Shown here in pieces: positions 34,152-43,051 of a stretch of DNA of 64,000 nucleotides. Positions within the stretch are counted from its first letter, which is position 1; each line of letters opens with the position of its first letter. The notes beneath the pieces are model-generated. The model worked only from the letters and a program-made list of their open reading frames with translations. It did no database searches and was not told the origin of the DNA. The stretch covers positions 50,571 to 114,570 of the forward strand of contig JAXGLD010000006.1 in assembly GCA_040769385.1 (NCBI GenBank), read 5' to 3'. This DNA is from PHAA01 sp022706565. GTDB lineage: Bacteria > Bacillota > Syntrophomonadia > Syntrophomonadales > Syntrophomonadaceae. Made by a program: the position numbers and the translations under genes.

Positions 34152-35458
34152 ATCAAATCCTTTGTGTTATTATTGACCAGTTGGCCCTTCTGAGCAACCA
34201 CTCGTCCTTTGATTATGGTCATCCATGGCCAGCCTTTCAGGGTCATACCTTTGAAGGGCGTATTTTTTCCCTTGGATAAAAATTCATTGGGATTGACCGT
34301 CTTGATTGCTGCCGGGTCAATAATGGTTATGTCGGCGTCGGTGCCGATGTCCAGAGTACCTTTGTCTATACCCAGTACTTCAGCTGGTCCCACCGTAAAC
34401 AGTTCCACCATCTCGCTGTATTCCAACAATCCCTTGTCCACAAGGAAATGCATTATTACTGCCACTGCCGTCTCCAAACCGGATATGCCGTAGGCGGCCA
34501 GATCATATTCACAGTCTTTGCTTTCCGGGTGGTGCGGGGCGTGATCCGTAGCTATACAATCGATAGTCCCGTCCAGCAAACCCTCCCGCAATGCCTCCAG
34601 ATGTTCGGCGGAGCGCAGGGGCGGATTGACCTTGGTGTCAGTATCGTAATCCCCGACAATCTCATCGGTCAAAACCAGGTGGTGCGGGGTCACTTCACAG
34701 GTGACGTGGACGCCCCGGGCTTTGGCTTCTCTTATCAGCTCCATGGAGCCCTGGGTGGAAGCGTGACAGATATGCACATGGCTGCCAGTCAATTCAGCTA
34801 GAATAATATCGCGAGCCACCATGATTTCTTCCGCTGCGGCTGGTATTCCTTTTAGTCCATAGATGGTGGAATAGTAGCCTTCATGCATTTGGCCTTCCCT
34901 GGTCATGCTGCGTTCTTCGCAATGCGATAGAACCGGTAAATCAAACATTTTTGCATATTCCAAGGCATTTCTCATCAGGTTGGCGTCGCTAACCGGCTGG
35001 CCGTCATCCGTAACGGCAACACATCCCGCCGCCACCAGATCAGCCATTTCGCTAAGTTCCTTACCGGCCAGCTGCTTGGAGATGCAACCTATCGGGAGAA
35101 CGTTTACTATGCCCGATTTCACCGCTCTTTCCCGCACAAAAGCTGCCACCGCCGCCGTGTCTATGACCGGATTGGTGTTGGGCATGCAGCAAACAGTGGT
35201 AAAACCACCTACTGCCGCGGCACGGGTTCCGCTGGCGATGTCTTCCTTGTATTCATAGCCCGGTTCGCGCAAGTGAACATGCATATCGATAAATCCCGGG
35301 CAGACTAGTTTTCCGGTAGCGTCGATAATGGTCCCTTCCCGGTCCAGGATATTGACCTCCACTGCCTTAATCATTCCATCCTCGACCATCACATCCATGA
35401 CGGCATCGATATCATTGGCGGGATCTACAACCCGGCCGCCTTTAATAAGTAATTTCAT
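34148..35458 (-). CDS. pyrC: Dihydroorotase
   Basis: 436-residue class I zinc amidohydrolase that closes carbamoyl aspartate to dihydroorotate. Motifs: GFIDMHVHLREPGYEYKED with HxH, VTCEVTPHHLVLTD, HICHASTQGS and ATDHAPHH. Full length. The ATG has GGGAGG upstream and overlaps the end of pyrB by 17 bases. Confidence 0.96.
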   Translation of the reverse strand: MKLLIKGGRVVDPANDIDAVMDVMVEDGMIKAVEVNILDREGTIIDATGKLVCPGFIDMHVHLREPGYEYKEDIASGTRAAAVGGFTTVCCMPNTNPVIDTAAVAAFVRERAVKSGIVNVLPIGCISKQLAGKELSEMADLVAAGCVAVTDDGQPVSDANLMRNALEYAKMFDLPVLSHCEERSMTREGQMHEGYYSTIYGLKGIPAAAEEIMVARDIILAELTGSHVHICHASTQGSMELIREAKARGVHVTCEVTPHHLVLTDEIVGDYDTDTKVNPPLRSAEHLEALREGLLDGTIDCIATDHAPHHPESKDCEYDLAAYGISGLETAVAVIMHFLVDKGLLEYSEMVELFTVGPAEVLGIDKGTLDIGTDADITIIDPAAIKTVNPNEFLSKGKNTPFKGMTLKGWPWMTIIKGRVVAQKGQLVNNNTKDLI

Positions 35459-36383
35459 CGCGTGATCCTCCCATCATCAGGAAGAGCAATGCCATCCGCA
35501 CTGCCACTCCGTTGGTGACCTGTTGATTGATTACTGCCATGGTGCTGTCGGCCAGAGCGGAAGAAATCTCAACCCCCCGGTTCATAGGCCCCGGATGGAG
35601 TACCATCACATCATCGTTGGCCCGCTTCAGCTTGTCCGGGGTGAGCATATAAAGATTGGCATATTCATCCAGGGAAGGAAACAGGCCGGTCTGTTGACGT
35701 TCCCTCTGGATTCTTAATACGTTTATAACGTCCGCCCCATCGATGGCCTGGTCCAGGTTGTAGTAACTCTTGACTCCCAATTTCTCGATGTCTGGAGGTA
35801 TTAGAGTGGATGGCCCGACCACCCTGATATCACAGCCGAACTTGCTCAGGCCGTAAATATTGGAACGGGCTACCCGGCTGTGCAGGATATCTCCGATCAA
35901 GGCCACCTTCAAGCCCTCTAAAGTGCCCTTCTTCTCCCTAATGCTGAACATGTCCAGCAAAGCCTGGGTAGGATGCTCATTGGTTCCATCACCGGCGTTG
36001 ATTACCCGCATACTGGTATTGCGGCCTATGTAATGGGGAGTACCGCTCATGGAATGTCTGACCACCATCAAATCAAACCCCATCACTTCAATGGTCTTGA
36101 TCGTGTCCCGCAGGCTCTCCCCCTTCTGGACACTGCTGGTGGAGACGGCCAGATTAACGGTGTCGGCACTTAAATACTTGCCGGCAATCTCGAAAGAGGT
36201 ACGAGTGCGGGTGCTGTTTTCGTAAAAAACGGTTACCATGGCCTTGCCTCGAAGAGTCGGCACCTTTTTGATATCGCGGTTGATGACGTCTTTCATCGGC
36301 ACAGCGGTATCCAGGATCAGCTCGATTTCTTCCCGGCTCAACTGTTTCATTCCCAATAGATCTTTGTGCTCAAATTTCAACAT
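35442..36383 (-). CDS. pyrB: Aspartate carbamoyltransferase, catalytic subunit
   Basis: 313 residues. It makes carbamoyl aspartate. The carbamoyl phosphate site is FYENSTRTRTSFE and the aspartate-binding region VLRIQRERQ. No regulatory subunit (pyrI) is present, as expected where PyrR controls expression. AAGGAGG precedes the ATG. A PyrR-type attenuator lies in its leader. Confidence 0.96.
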   Translation of the reverse strand: MLKFEHKDLLGMKQLSREEIELILDTAVPMKDVINRDIKKVPTLRGKAMVTVFYENSTRTRTSFEIAGKYLSADTVNLAVSTSSVQKGESLRDTIKTIEVMGFDLMVVRHSMSGTPHYIGRNTSMRVINAGDGTNEHPTQALLDMFSIREKKGTLEGLKVALIGDILHSRVARSNIYGLSKFGCDIRVVGPSTLIPPDIEKLGVKSYYNLDQAIDGADVINVLRIQRERQQTGLFPSLDEYANLYMLTPDKLKRANDDVMVLHPGPMNRGVEISSALADSTMAVINQQVTNGVAVRMALLFLMMGGSRDEITY

Positions 36384-36402
36384 ATGACCTCCTTGTCGGT
36401 CG

Positions 36403-36485
36403 AAAAATGAAAAAGCCTTTCACTGCTTACTGACAGGAAAGGCTTTTAACCTGAGTTACCTCCCTTGCCAGCCTCTCCGGACTAG
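36403..36485 (-). promoter_or_regulatory. PyrR-binding attenuator before pyrB
   Basis: On the minus strand a 6-bp stem CTAGTC / GGCTGG (36485-36468) carries the loop CGGAGA, which fits the PyrR loop consensus CNGNGA within an AGUCC...GGCU hairpin. After a linker comes a terminator, GCCTTTC / GAAAGGC flanked by A and T runs (36447-36411) and ending TTTTTCATTTTT. With UMP bound, PyrR should hold the first hairpin and favour termination. Confidence 0.85.
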
Positions 36486-36502
36486 TTTAAAGGGGATGGT
36501 CT

Positions 36503-37054
36503 TCACTGATCGATAATTTCTTGTATCACTACCTCCTCTTTGTTGTCTATCTCCTTAACCAGGACTGAGATCACTTCGCTGCGGGCGGTGGGAATGTTTT
36601 TGCCGATATAATCAGCTTTGATAGGCAATTCCCGATGGCCCCGGTCGACCAGGACCGCCAGTTGAATGCTGCGCGGTCGTCCCAAGTCGATCAGCGCGTC
36701 CATAGCCGCACGAACCGTTCGCCCGGTATACATCACATCGTCAACAAGGATGATATGCATGTCATTTATATCGAAAAACACCTCGGTACGGTGAACCTGG
36801 GGCTGGGATGAGAGGGTGGTCAGGTCATCCCGGTACAGGGTAATGTCCAGGATTCCCACCGGCACCTTGACGCCTTCAATGGCTTGTATTTGTTCGGCCA
36901 GACGGACCGCCAGCGGGCCTCCCCGTCGCCTGATACCAATCAGAGCCACCCGGGTTACCCCCTTGTTCTTCTCGATAATCTCATGGGCAATGCGGGTGAT
37001 GGCTCTTCGGATGGCTATCTCATCCATAATGACCTTCTTTTCCTGAAGTTCCAC
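36503..37054 (-). CDS. pyrR: Bifunctional pyr operon regulator / uracil phosphoribosyltransferase
   Basis: 183 residues. PyrR binds UMP and pyr mRNA to promote transcription attenuation and has weak uracil phosphoribosyltransferase activity. The PRPP motif is ILVDDVMYTGRTVRAAMDA and the N-terminal part reads VIMDEIAIRRAITRIAHEI. The start is GTG with AGGAGG six bases upstream; a longer frame would run through the leader terminator. It is the first gene of the pyr operon, with one attenuator before it and one after it. Confidence 0.96.
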   Translation of the reverse strand: MELQEKKVIMDEIAIRRAITRIAHEIIEKNKGVTRVALIGIRRRGGPLAVRLAEQIQAIEGVKVPVGILDITLYRDDLTTLSSQPQVHRTEVFFDINDMHIILVDDVMYTGRTVRAAMDALIDLGRPRSIQLAVLVDRGHRELPIKADYIGKNIPTARSEVISVLVKEIDNKEEVVIQEIIDQ

Positions 37055-37097
37055 CGGATACCTCCTCTCGTGGAATCGGCAATGTATAAGGTGCAAA

Positions 37098-37172
37098 TAA
37101 ATCAAAACCTGCCCTCGTCAAGCCGAAGGCAGGTTCTTTGCCGCCAAATCCTTGCTAGCTTCACAGAGCCAA
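37098..37172 (-). promoter_or_regulatory. PyrR-binding attenuator before pyrR
   Basis: On the minus strand the stem TTGGCT / AGCTAG (37172-37155) carries the loop CTGTGA, matching CNGNGA. Its flanks (TTTAA before, GCAAGG after) repeat those of the pyrB attenuator. A terminator AACCTGCC / GGCAGGTT follows (37135-37106), then TTGATTTATTT. The hairpin begins only about 12 bases after the expected transcription start. Confidence 0.82.
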
Positions 37173-37190
37173 CTTAAAGGTTCTTATCAG

Positions 37191-37219
37191 ATTGTAATCC
37201 CGCGTTTATCCACTGTCAA
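37191..37219 (-). promoter_or_regulatory. pyr operon promoter
   Basis: Minus strand TTGACA (37219-37214), 17 bases, TACAAT (37196-37191). It sits immediately after the rluD stop codon and just before the first PyrR hairpin. Confidence 0.8.
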
Positions 37220-37221
37220 CC

Positions 37222-38142
37222 TTAACCAGTCTGCTCCAACTGGGCCAGAACAGCGGAAAAATAAGGCGGCAAAGGACTGTCGAATTCCATGTATTCCCCG
37301 CTGCGGGGGTGGTTGAAGCCCAACCGATGGGCATGCAAGGCTTGGGAGTCGAGGTCGAAGTGTTTTTTAGCCGGTCCATATAACGGATCACCTACTACGG
37401 CATGCTTGATATGAGAAAAATGAACCCGAATTTGGTGAGTGCGCCCGGTCAACAGACTGACCCTGACCAGAGTATAATTATGGAACCGGCGTATGACCTC
37501 ATAATTGCTGATAGCGGGCCGGCCATCCTTGACCACCGCCATCTTTTTACGATCAAGCTTGCTCCGGCCAATGGGGGCGTCAATAGTGCCCAGGTTCTCT
37601 TTGATAACGCCATGGACCAGAGCAGTATACTCGCGCTGGATGCTGTGCACTTTTATCTGTTCCGCCAGGCTTTTGTGAGCAAAGTCGTTCTTGGCCACCA
37701 CCATCACCCCCGAGGTGTCCTTGTCAAGGCGGTGGACGATGCCCGGCCGCAATTCCCCGTTAATTCCGGACAAATCCTTAATGTGAAAGAGAAGAGCGTT
37801 TACCAGGGTGTGCTCCCAATTGCCGTGGGCGGGATGAACCACCATTCCCTTGGGCTTGTCAATTACCGCCAAGTCCGCATCCTGGTAGATGATATCCAGG
37901 GGCAGGTTCTCGGCGGCAATCGAGACTGGCTGTGGAACCGGCAGTACCACCTCTACTTCCTGCCCCTCCCCCAGTCGATAACTAGCCTTGGCCTGCTGCC
38001 CGTCTACCAGGATCTGACCTGATTTTATCAAGTTCTGTACTTGCGACCGGGACAGGTCAGCCAGATTGTCGGCCACAAAAAGATCCAGCCGTTCTCCTTC
38101 CATATCCTCCAGAACCATCAGTCTCTCCCGGGTGATTGTCAA
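37222..38142 (-). CDS. rluD: Ribosomal large subunit pseudouridine synthase, RluD type
   Basis: 306 residues. An N-terminal S4 domain (RLDLFVADNLADLSRSQVQ) precedes the RluA-family catalytic domain with the catalytic Asp in IVHRLDKDTSGVMVVAK. It modifies uridines in 23S rRNA; whether it is RluD itself or another paralogue cannot be settled. The start is either the TTG used here or the ATG eight codons later, which has GGGAG at good spacing. It precedes pyrR as in many Firmicutes, but lspA, often beside it, is 4 kb away here. Confidence 0.9.
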   Translation of the reverse strand: MTITRERLMVLEDMEGERLDLFVADNLADLSRSQVQNLIKSGQILVDGQQAKASYRLGEGQEVEVVLPVPQPVSIAAENLPLDIIYQDADLAVIDKPKGMVVHPAHGNWEHTLVNALLFHIKDLSGINGELRPGIVHRLDKDTSGVMVVAKNDFAHKSLAEQIKVHSIQREYTALVHGVIKENLGTIDAPIGRSKLDRKKMAVVKDGRPAISNYEVIRRFHNYTLVRVSLLTGRTHQIRVHFSHIKHAVVGDPLYGPAKKHFDLDSQALHAHRLGFNHPRSGEYMEFDSPLPPYFSAVLAQLEQTG

Positions 38143-38183
38143 GACCCTGCCCTCTCTTTCATTATATATTAAATCGGAATTGA

Positions 38184-38711
38184 TTATTCTTCGCTCAAGA
38201 TGCCGGCTTTAATGGCTTCGTCATGGTAATGCTTGAAAGTGTTGGCATCAAAAGCAACCATTCTGATCTCTTCAATAGACGAATTGGTTTTCAGGAATTG
38301 GCCCAACTCGCGAATAGCTATTTTAGCTGCCCGGTCCACAGGAAATCCGTATACTCCGGTACTAATCGACGGAAAAGCGATGCTTTTGACTCCTTTGCGG
38401 ATTGCCTCAGCCAGAGAACTGCGATAACAACTGGCCAGCAACTGTTCCTCATTATGTACTCCTCCGCGCCAAACCGGACCCACGGTGTGGATAACCCATT
38501 GGGCCGGCAGGTTATACCCATGGGTTACCTTGGCCTCGCCGGTCCGACATCCTCCCAAGGTACGACATTCTTCAAGCAACTGGGGACCGGCCGCCCGATG
38601 TATGGCGCCATCCACTCCGCCGCCCCCTAATAGTGAATTATTGGCCGCATTAACGATGGCATCGACATGCTGTTTGGTAATGTCCCCCTGGATAACTATG
38701 AATCTGCCCAT
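38184..38711 (-). CDS. Macro-domain ADP-ribose hydrolase
   Basis: 175 residues forming a single macro domain. It starts FIVIQGDITKQHVDAIVNAA, has NNSLLGGGGVDGAIHRAAG with the conserved Asn and Gly-rich loop, and the FPSISTGVYGFP segment. Relatives deacetylate O-acetyl-ADP-ribose or remove ADP-ribose from proteins. The inner ATG is chosen because GAGGTG lies upstream and the extra 26 residues look like spacer. It is 40 bases upstream of rluD on the same strand. Confidence 0.93.
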   Translation of the reverse strand: MGRFIVIQGDITKQHVDAIVNAANNSLLGGGGVDGAIHRAAGPQLLEECRTLGGCRTGEAKVTHGYNLPAQWVIHTVGPVWRGGVHNEEQLLASCYRSSLAEAIRKGVKSIAFPSISTGVYGFPVDRAAKIAIRELGQFLKTNSSIEEIRMVAFDANTFKHYHDEAIKAGILSEE

Positions 38712-38768
38712 CCATGTCACCTCTTCCCGGTAATATAGTATAAATGTCGGGAGTGCCTGGAGATTATT

Positions 38769-38789
38769 ATGCCCGCTTAGCGCGGGCAA
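38769..38789 (-). terminator. Possible terminator downstream of the 301-aa lipoprotein
   Basis: GCCCGC / GCGGGC stem with a five-base loop, followed on the minus strand by ATAATAATCT, which is a poor tail. Confidence 0.35.
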
Positions 38790-38916
38790 ATCTGTGGATG
38801 GGGCTTATTTTACCAAAATATTGGGCGAAAAGAAATAGTCGGGCAATTGCTCGGAGACTCTAGAACGATCCTATTGATTCCTTTGCGCACGTCAAGGCAG
38901 AGGCGATAGTCCCGCG

Positions 38917-39822
38917 CTATTTCGGTTGCAGGGGATTTCCAGCCAAGATGTCTTCCACCTCTTCGAAGCCGGTCGGGAAAGCAAAATTGTAGCGGGCCGG
39001 CAAGGCAAATACATATTTGGAGTTGCGGTCCAGTTCCTTGGGTCCCACTGGAGCAGCTCCGAGGCTGAACTCCTCCTTTTGTAAGGAATTCCACTGATCC
39101 AGGGTAAATACCAGGATGGGTATGTCCTGGCGGGGTTGGGCTTGAGTCCATTGGGGATGGCGAATGGATAACCGGGGACCTTGGCTGACTACCTTCCCTT
39201 GGGACGGTCCGGTTATAGCAGTCCCTTCCCACTCTTCGTTGACAATGGTATATCCCTGCCAGCTTACTGGCAGAACAAAATCAAAACCGTATTGCGTGTT
39301 CTGATACAATATAGTGCCGTCTTGGTACCCGGTGCCCAGCACAACCGAATCGATAAGCCAGCGGTCGCCTGACTTGGTCAGGGTAAGATCGATTGATTGC
39401 CGGGCCGCTGCTCCGCCACTGGTCTTTTCGACGCTGGTTATCTCAATAATTTCACCCTTGACTGCGTATTTCCCATCGGTTTTCTCAACGCTCATTATTT
39501 CGATCCGATCTGGCCAGGGACTGGACACCTTTCGTCCCGGAGCACTGTCGGGCTGGTTCTGCCACTGGGCCAGCAGTTCAGGTGTTACCAGCTCCCCGTA
39601 ATTTTCTTGCATTTGCTGCCGCGCCTGTTCGGGTGGGGCCGTCAATGACACCATTTGCAGCTTCTGCCCAAAGGCGGTTACAGCTGACCGCACCTGTTCC
39701 TGCTCCTGTTCCGCAGTCGGAGCCTGATTATTCTGGGCGGGAGGACTGTTCTGGGCCGGTGAACATCCCAACAACGACAGACTAAGCAGCATAACCAATA
39801 GCAAAGCAAACCCCTTTTTCAT
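38917..39822 (-). CDS. Predicted lipoprotein, 301 aa
   Basis: Not recognised beyond its sorting signal. A type II signal peptide ends in SLLGCS, so it should be lipidated and anchored outside the membrane. A Gln/Pro/Asn linker follows, then a region with two copies of a short sequence (IEIMSVEKTDGKYAVKGE and IEITSVEKTSGG), and then a segment with SGDRWLIDSVVLG as in scaffold-type secreted domains. The C-terminal half (GFDFVLPVSWQGYTIVNEEW) resembles small photosystem-PsbP-like folds, a weak similarity by eye. Solitary gene. Confidence 0.75.
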   Translation of the reverse strand: MKKGFALLLVMLLSLSLLGCSPAQNSPPAQNNQAPTAEQEQEQVRSAVTAFGQKLQMVSLTAPPEQARQQMQENYGELVTPELLAQWQNQPDSAPGRKVSSPWPDRIEIMSVEKTDGKYAVKGEIIEITSVEKTSGGAAARQSIDLTLTKSGDRWLIDSVVLGTGYQDGTILYQNTQYGFDFVLPVSWQGYTIVNEEWEGTAITGPSQGKVVSQGPRLSIRHPQWTQAQPRQDIPILVFTLDQWNSLQKEEFSLGAAPVGPKELDRNSKYVFALPARYNFAFPTGFEEVEDILAGNPLQPK

Positions 39823-39888
39823 GACTACCGCCCCTTCTATTTTTCTCTGCCTAATATGACGAAAAACGGAGACAATTATTACACCAGC

Positions 39889-40968
39889 TCAATGCTTATT
39901 TTTGTTTTTCTCTTTGGCCAGCCGACGGGCGTTCTTGTATCCACCGACTCCCGCGAACATCTCTTTGATCTTGACATTCTCTATCTCACGGGAGTTCAAA
40001 CCTTCATAACGGGCTTCCTTTTTCAATCGCCGATAACTTTCCAGACGCTCTGGGCTTACGACGCCTGCTGAGATGGCCTCCTGGACCGCGCAACCAGGCT
40101 CCTGCTGGTGCGTGCAGTCGGAAAAGCGGCACTGGAACGCCAATTCATCGATTTCAGCAAAGGTTCTGGTCAAATCGGCACTATCCAGACCTATCTCCCG
40201 CATTCCGGGCGTATCGATCACCATCCCTCCCCCAGGCAGCCGGATCAATTCCCGGCGGGTGGTGGTGTGCCGGCCCTTGTCATCATTGCGCGTCTCCCGG
40301 GTTGCCAAGGCTTCGCTGCCCAGCAGGCGGTTGATCAGGGTGGATTTGCCCACCCCGGATGAACCGATGAATGCCACCGTTTTTCCTGGCTTGATATAAT
40401 GCAGGATGGATGCATAACCATCCTCGCTCATACTGCTGGTCACCAGTACGTCCGCTCCTATGGCTGCAGTCTTGACTTGGCTGACCTTGGTTTCCATGTC
40501 TTCCGCCAGGTCGGCCTTGGTCAGCACGACCACCGGCAGGGCACCGCTGTCCCAGGCGATGGCCAGGTAGCGTTCCACCCGGCGGAGGTTGAAATCGTTG
40601 TTTACCGCCATACAGATGAACACCGTATCAATGTTGGCGGCCACAATCTGTTCCTCCTGGGTTCTGCCGGCTGCCCGGCGAATGAAGGCGCTCCGCCTAG
40701 GAACGACCCTATGTATGATGGCATGTCCTTCCAGATCCTGATCACGGTCCATTAAGACAAAATCGCCTACCGCCGGGTAGTCTGACCCCAGCTGGACATC
40801 GAAACGAAATTTCCCCGCTACCTCAGCTGTCAGTTCCCCCTGTTCGCTTACCACCCGGTAAAGATCTTTGGACTGGGTGATGACCCGGCCCAAATACAGA
40901 TTAGCGGGAATACCATCGGGCAGCCAGGCTGAAACCCATCCGTAATCGCTCAAATTAATCAAACTCAT
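39889..40968 (-). CDS. rsgA: Ribosome small-subunit biogenesis GTPase RsgA
   Basis: 359 residues. It has an N-terminal OB fold, then a circularly permuted GTPase whose motifs occur in the order G4 (VVLTKADLAED), G1 (GSSGVGKSTLINRLLG) and G3 (DTPGMREIGL), and a C-terminal zinc site (FSDCTHQQEPGCAV). It releases late assembly factors from the 30S subunit. The C-terminus is a basic tail (KNARRLAKEKNKNKH). Single gene. The 360 bases upstream hold no further gene. Confidence 0.96.
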   Translation of the reverse strand: MSLINLSDYGWVSAWLPDGIPANLYLGRVITQSKDLYRVVSEQGELTAEVAGKFRFDVQLGSDYPAVGDFVLMDRDQDLEGHAIIHRVVPRRSAFIRRAAGRTQEEQIVAANIDTVFICMAVNNDFNLRRVERYLAIAWDSGALPVVVLTKADLAEDMETKVSQVKTAAIGADVLVTSSMSEDGYASILHYIKPGKTVAFIGSSGVGKSTLINRLLGSEALATRETRNDDKGRHTTTRRELIRLPGGGMVIDTPGMREIGLDSADLTRTFAEIDELAFQCRFSDCTHQQEPGCAVQEAISAGVVSPERLESYRRLKKEARYEGLNSREIENVKIKEMFAGVGGYKNARRLAKEKNKNKH

Positions 40969-41334
40969 AAGGTTACCTCCGTTTAGACCACTTGTCCTGT
41001 TTGCAGTCTATCAATTACTGTCTCGGCTTTCGCCGACCCGTCTTATCATCAGGCATTCCCCCACCAGGAAGTCCCATATAATTGATTGAAAATACACTCT
41101 CAGATCTGAAGGATTCATGACGCGCCGCCCGAAGTTTCACATGGTCGGGAAAATCCCTTTCCCATGCATAAGCTTAATCTATTCGATAAAGAACCTATTT
41201 GCAAGCGTCTGGCCGGGCAATCACTCGGCCTGGGTTCGAATCTGTGGTAAGATAGCGGCAGGATCTGTCCGGTCAAGGTTACCATCAGTGCAACCATGGG
41301 CAGCATCTTTCACTAATGAAGGAGCCGGTCTATT
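40969..41334. other. Intergenic spacer, no gene seen
   Basis: Between the divergent rsgA and ComEC-like genes. I see only a small stem TCGGC / GCCGA near 41023-41036 and a TATAAT-like string near 41075 without a good -35. No supported gene or RNA. Confidence 0.5.
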
Positions 41335-42210
41335 TTGAAAAGAAGTCTGACGATTCTGTTACTATTGCTGCTGGCTGCCATGGTATTACTGAGCGGTTGC
41401 ACCGACATCAGAACTAATGAGCCTGTCAATCCTGCTTCGCCACCGGCGCCGGATCCGCTTAAGGTCCATTTCATTGATGTAGGTCAAGGAGATGCCATAT
41501 TGATTCAGACCCCCGTCGGGCAGAATATGCTGGTCGATGCCGGCGAGAACATTTATGGCAGCCGGGTCATCGAGTACCTGGAAGCGCAGGGAGTGGAGCG
41601 GCTGGATGTGGTAGTTGCGAGCCACACCCATTCCGATCATATCGGCGGAATGGATGCGGTAATAGATCATTTTCCGGTAGGAGCGATCTACATGCCGGAA
41701 ATCACCCAGAATACCAAGAGTTTTAGAGATGTCTTGATCTCCGTGCAGCGGGCAGGGCTGACAGTCACTTCCGCCAAAGCTGGGGTGACAGTGCCTCTGG
41801 ATGGGGTTGAATGCCGCCTGTTGGCGCCGGTAAAGGAGTACTATCAGGAATTGAATGATTACAGCGTGGTAGTTCGGCTCGCTTTTGGCCGCCATGCATT
41901 TCTGCTTACCGGGGATGCGGGAAACATCCCGGAAAGCGACATACTTGGCACCAAAGCTGATTTGCAAGCCACAGTGCTGAAGGTGGGGCATCATGGCAGC
42001 TACTCTTCCAGTTCAACTCGATTTCTCAATGCAGTGGGAGCCCGTTATGGGGTAATAATGCTGGGTAAGGATAACGATTACGGTTATCCCCATGACTCAG
42101 CCTTGCAGCGTTTGAACCGGACCGGGATGCAGATCTATCGTACCGACCAGAATGGATCCATAGTCTTCAGTACCGATGGACAGGACCTCCAAATCTCTAC
42201 GGAGAGGTGA
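41335..42210 (+). CDS. ComEC/Rec2-like secreted metallo-beta-lactamase-fold lipoprotein
   Basis: 291 residues. The signal peptide ends in a lipobox (LLSGCTD), so the protein is anchored outside the cell. The body is the beta-lactamase-like domain found at the end of ComEC: VHFIDVGQGDAILIQTP, VASHTHSDHIGGMDA with the metal ligands, LTGDAG and KVGHHGSYSSSS. Free-standing members are thought to be nucleases or phosphoesterases. The start is TTG with AAGGAG ten bases upstream. It is followed by a DUF3006 gene, a pairing I recall from other Firmicutes. There is no membrane channel part. Confidence 0.9.
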   Translation: MKRSLTILLLLLLAAMVLLSGCTDIRTNEPVNPASPPAPDPLKVHFIDVGQGDAILIQTPVGQNMLVDAGENIYGSRVIEYLEAQGVERLDVVVASHTHSDHIGGMDAVIDHFPVGAIYMPEITQNTKSFRDVLISVQRAGLTVTSAKAGVTVPLDGVECRLLAPVKEYYQELNDYSVVVRLAFGRHAFLLTGDAGNIPESDILGTKADLQATVLKVGHHGSYSSSSTRFLNAVGARYGVIMLGKDNDYGYPHDSALQRLNRTGMQIYRTDQNGSIVFSTDGQDLQISTER

Positions 42211-42215
42211 GTTTT

Positions 42216-42428
42216 ATGAAGTGTGCAATCATCGATAGATTTGAAGGCCGCTGGGCAATAGTGGAAATTGATGGAGAAATGAAAAGCATCCGGCGTCAGT
42301 TGATTCCCCCCGAGGCCCGGGAGGGCGATGTTCTGGTCCTGGTACGAAGACGCTGGCAGGTTGACCGCGAGGCCACCGCCAAGCTGCGCCAGGAGGTGGA
42401 GCGACTGGCCGATGAGGTTTGGGAATAG
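42216..42428 (+). CDS. DUF3006-domain protein
   Basis: 70-residue protein matching DUF3006 (CAIIDRFEGRWAIVEIDGEM ... REGDVLVL), a small beta-rich domain of unknown function often next to ComEC-like hydrolases. The ATG is chosen over a GTG three codons earlier because GAGGTG then serves as ribosome site. The 3' end is seven bases from the convergent lspA stop. Confidence 0.85.
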   Translation: MKCAIIDRFEGRWAIVEIDGEMKSIRRQLIPPEAREGDVLVLVRRRWQVDREATAKLRQEVERLADEVWE

Positions 42429-42434
42429 AACCGT

Positions 42435-42884
42435 TTACTTGACCTGTTTGCGATCCGGCTCATTCAGGAACAGATATAGAATCAACAGCCCACCCCCAAT
42501 AACAATAGCCATGTCGGCCACGTTGAAGACTGGAAACCAGCCAATGCTGAAAAAATCACGTACCGCGCCATAATTCCAGCGGTCGATCAGGTTGCCGATT
42601 GTGCCCCCCACGATCAAACCCATCGCGTACTGCACCCAAGCCGGCAATTTATAGGTCAGGTGAACATAGATCATTATACAAATAATAAGTATGGCCATAA
42701 TCAGAAACAGCCAGGACTTGCCTTGCAATACGCCGAAGGCCGCCCCGCGATTCATGACGAAGGTGAGGTTGAAGAGATTATGGATAAGCGGAATGCTGTC
42801 GCCTGGATCAAGCAATTCCATTATACGGATCTTGCTAAATTGGTCTAGCATGATTATTGCCGCTATGGTCGACCAGAAGCGCAA
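42435..42884 (-). CDS. lspA: Lipoprotein signal peptidase
   Basis: 149-residue aspartic membrane protease that cuts signal peptides of prolipoproteins. Four membrane helices. The conserved motifs FVMNRGAAFGVLQG, GTIGNLIDR and VADMAIVIGGG supply the catalytic aspartates. The start is TTG with GGGGGA upstream. Its substrates include the three lipoproteins encoded in this window. Divergent from ahcY. Confidence 0.95.
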   Translation of the reverse strand: MRFWSTIAAIIMLDQFSKIRIMELLDPGDSIPLIHNLFNLTFVMNRGAAFGVLQGKSWLFLIMAILIICIMIYVHLTYKLPAWVQYAMGLIVGGTIGNLIDRWNYGAVRDFFSIGWFPVFNVADMAIVIGGGLLILYLFLNEPDRKQVK

Positions 42885-42988
42885 AATAAGAGTCCCCCTG
42901 TTTGGATGCTGACATTATGCGGTTTGTGCCGGAGCCAATTGTATTATAGTTTATGCGGCCGGGATGCGCCATACCATAGTAGCATAAC

Positions 42989-43017
42989 TTTACCAACCTA
43001 TCAGGGTCGTTTATAAT
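42989..43017 (+). promoter_or_regulatory. ahcY promoter
   Basis: TTTACC (42989-42994), 17 bases, TATAAT (43012-43017), 34 bases before the ahcY start. No SAM- or SAH-responsive leader is visible in the short 5' region. Confidence 0.6.
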
Positions 43018-43051
43018 TTAGACGTTTAAAATCTAATGCCGGGAGGTCGAC

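Noticed and set aside
38810..39232. 140-codon minus-strand frame
   Set aside because: Overlaps the 301-aa lipoprotein gene in another frame; the lipoprotein has a signal peptide and ribosome site, this has neither.
42885..43051. SAM or SAH riboswitch before ahcY
   Set aside because: The 5' region after the promoter is under 40 bases and lacks any recognisable core.
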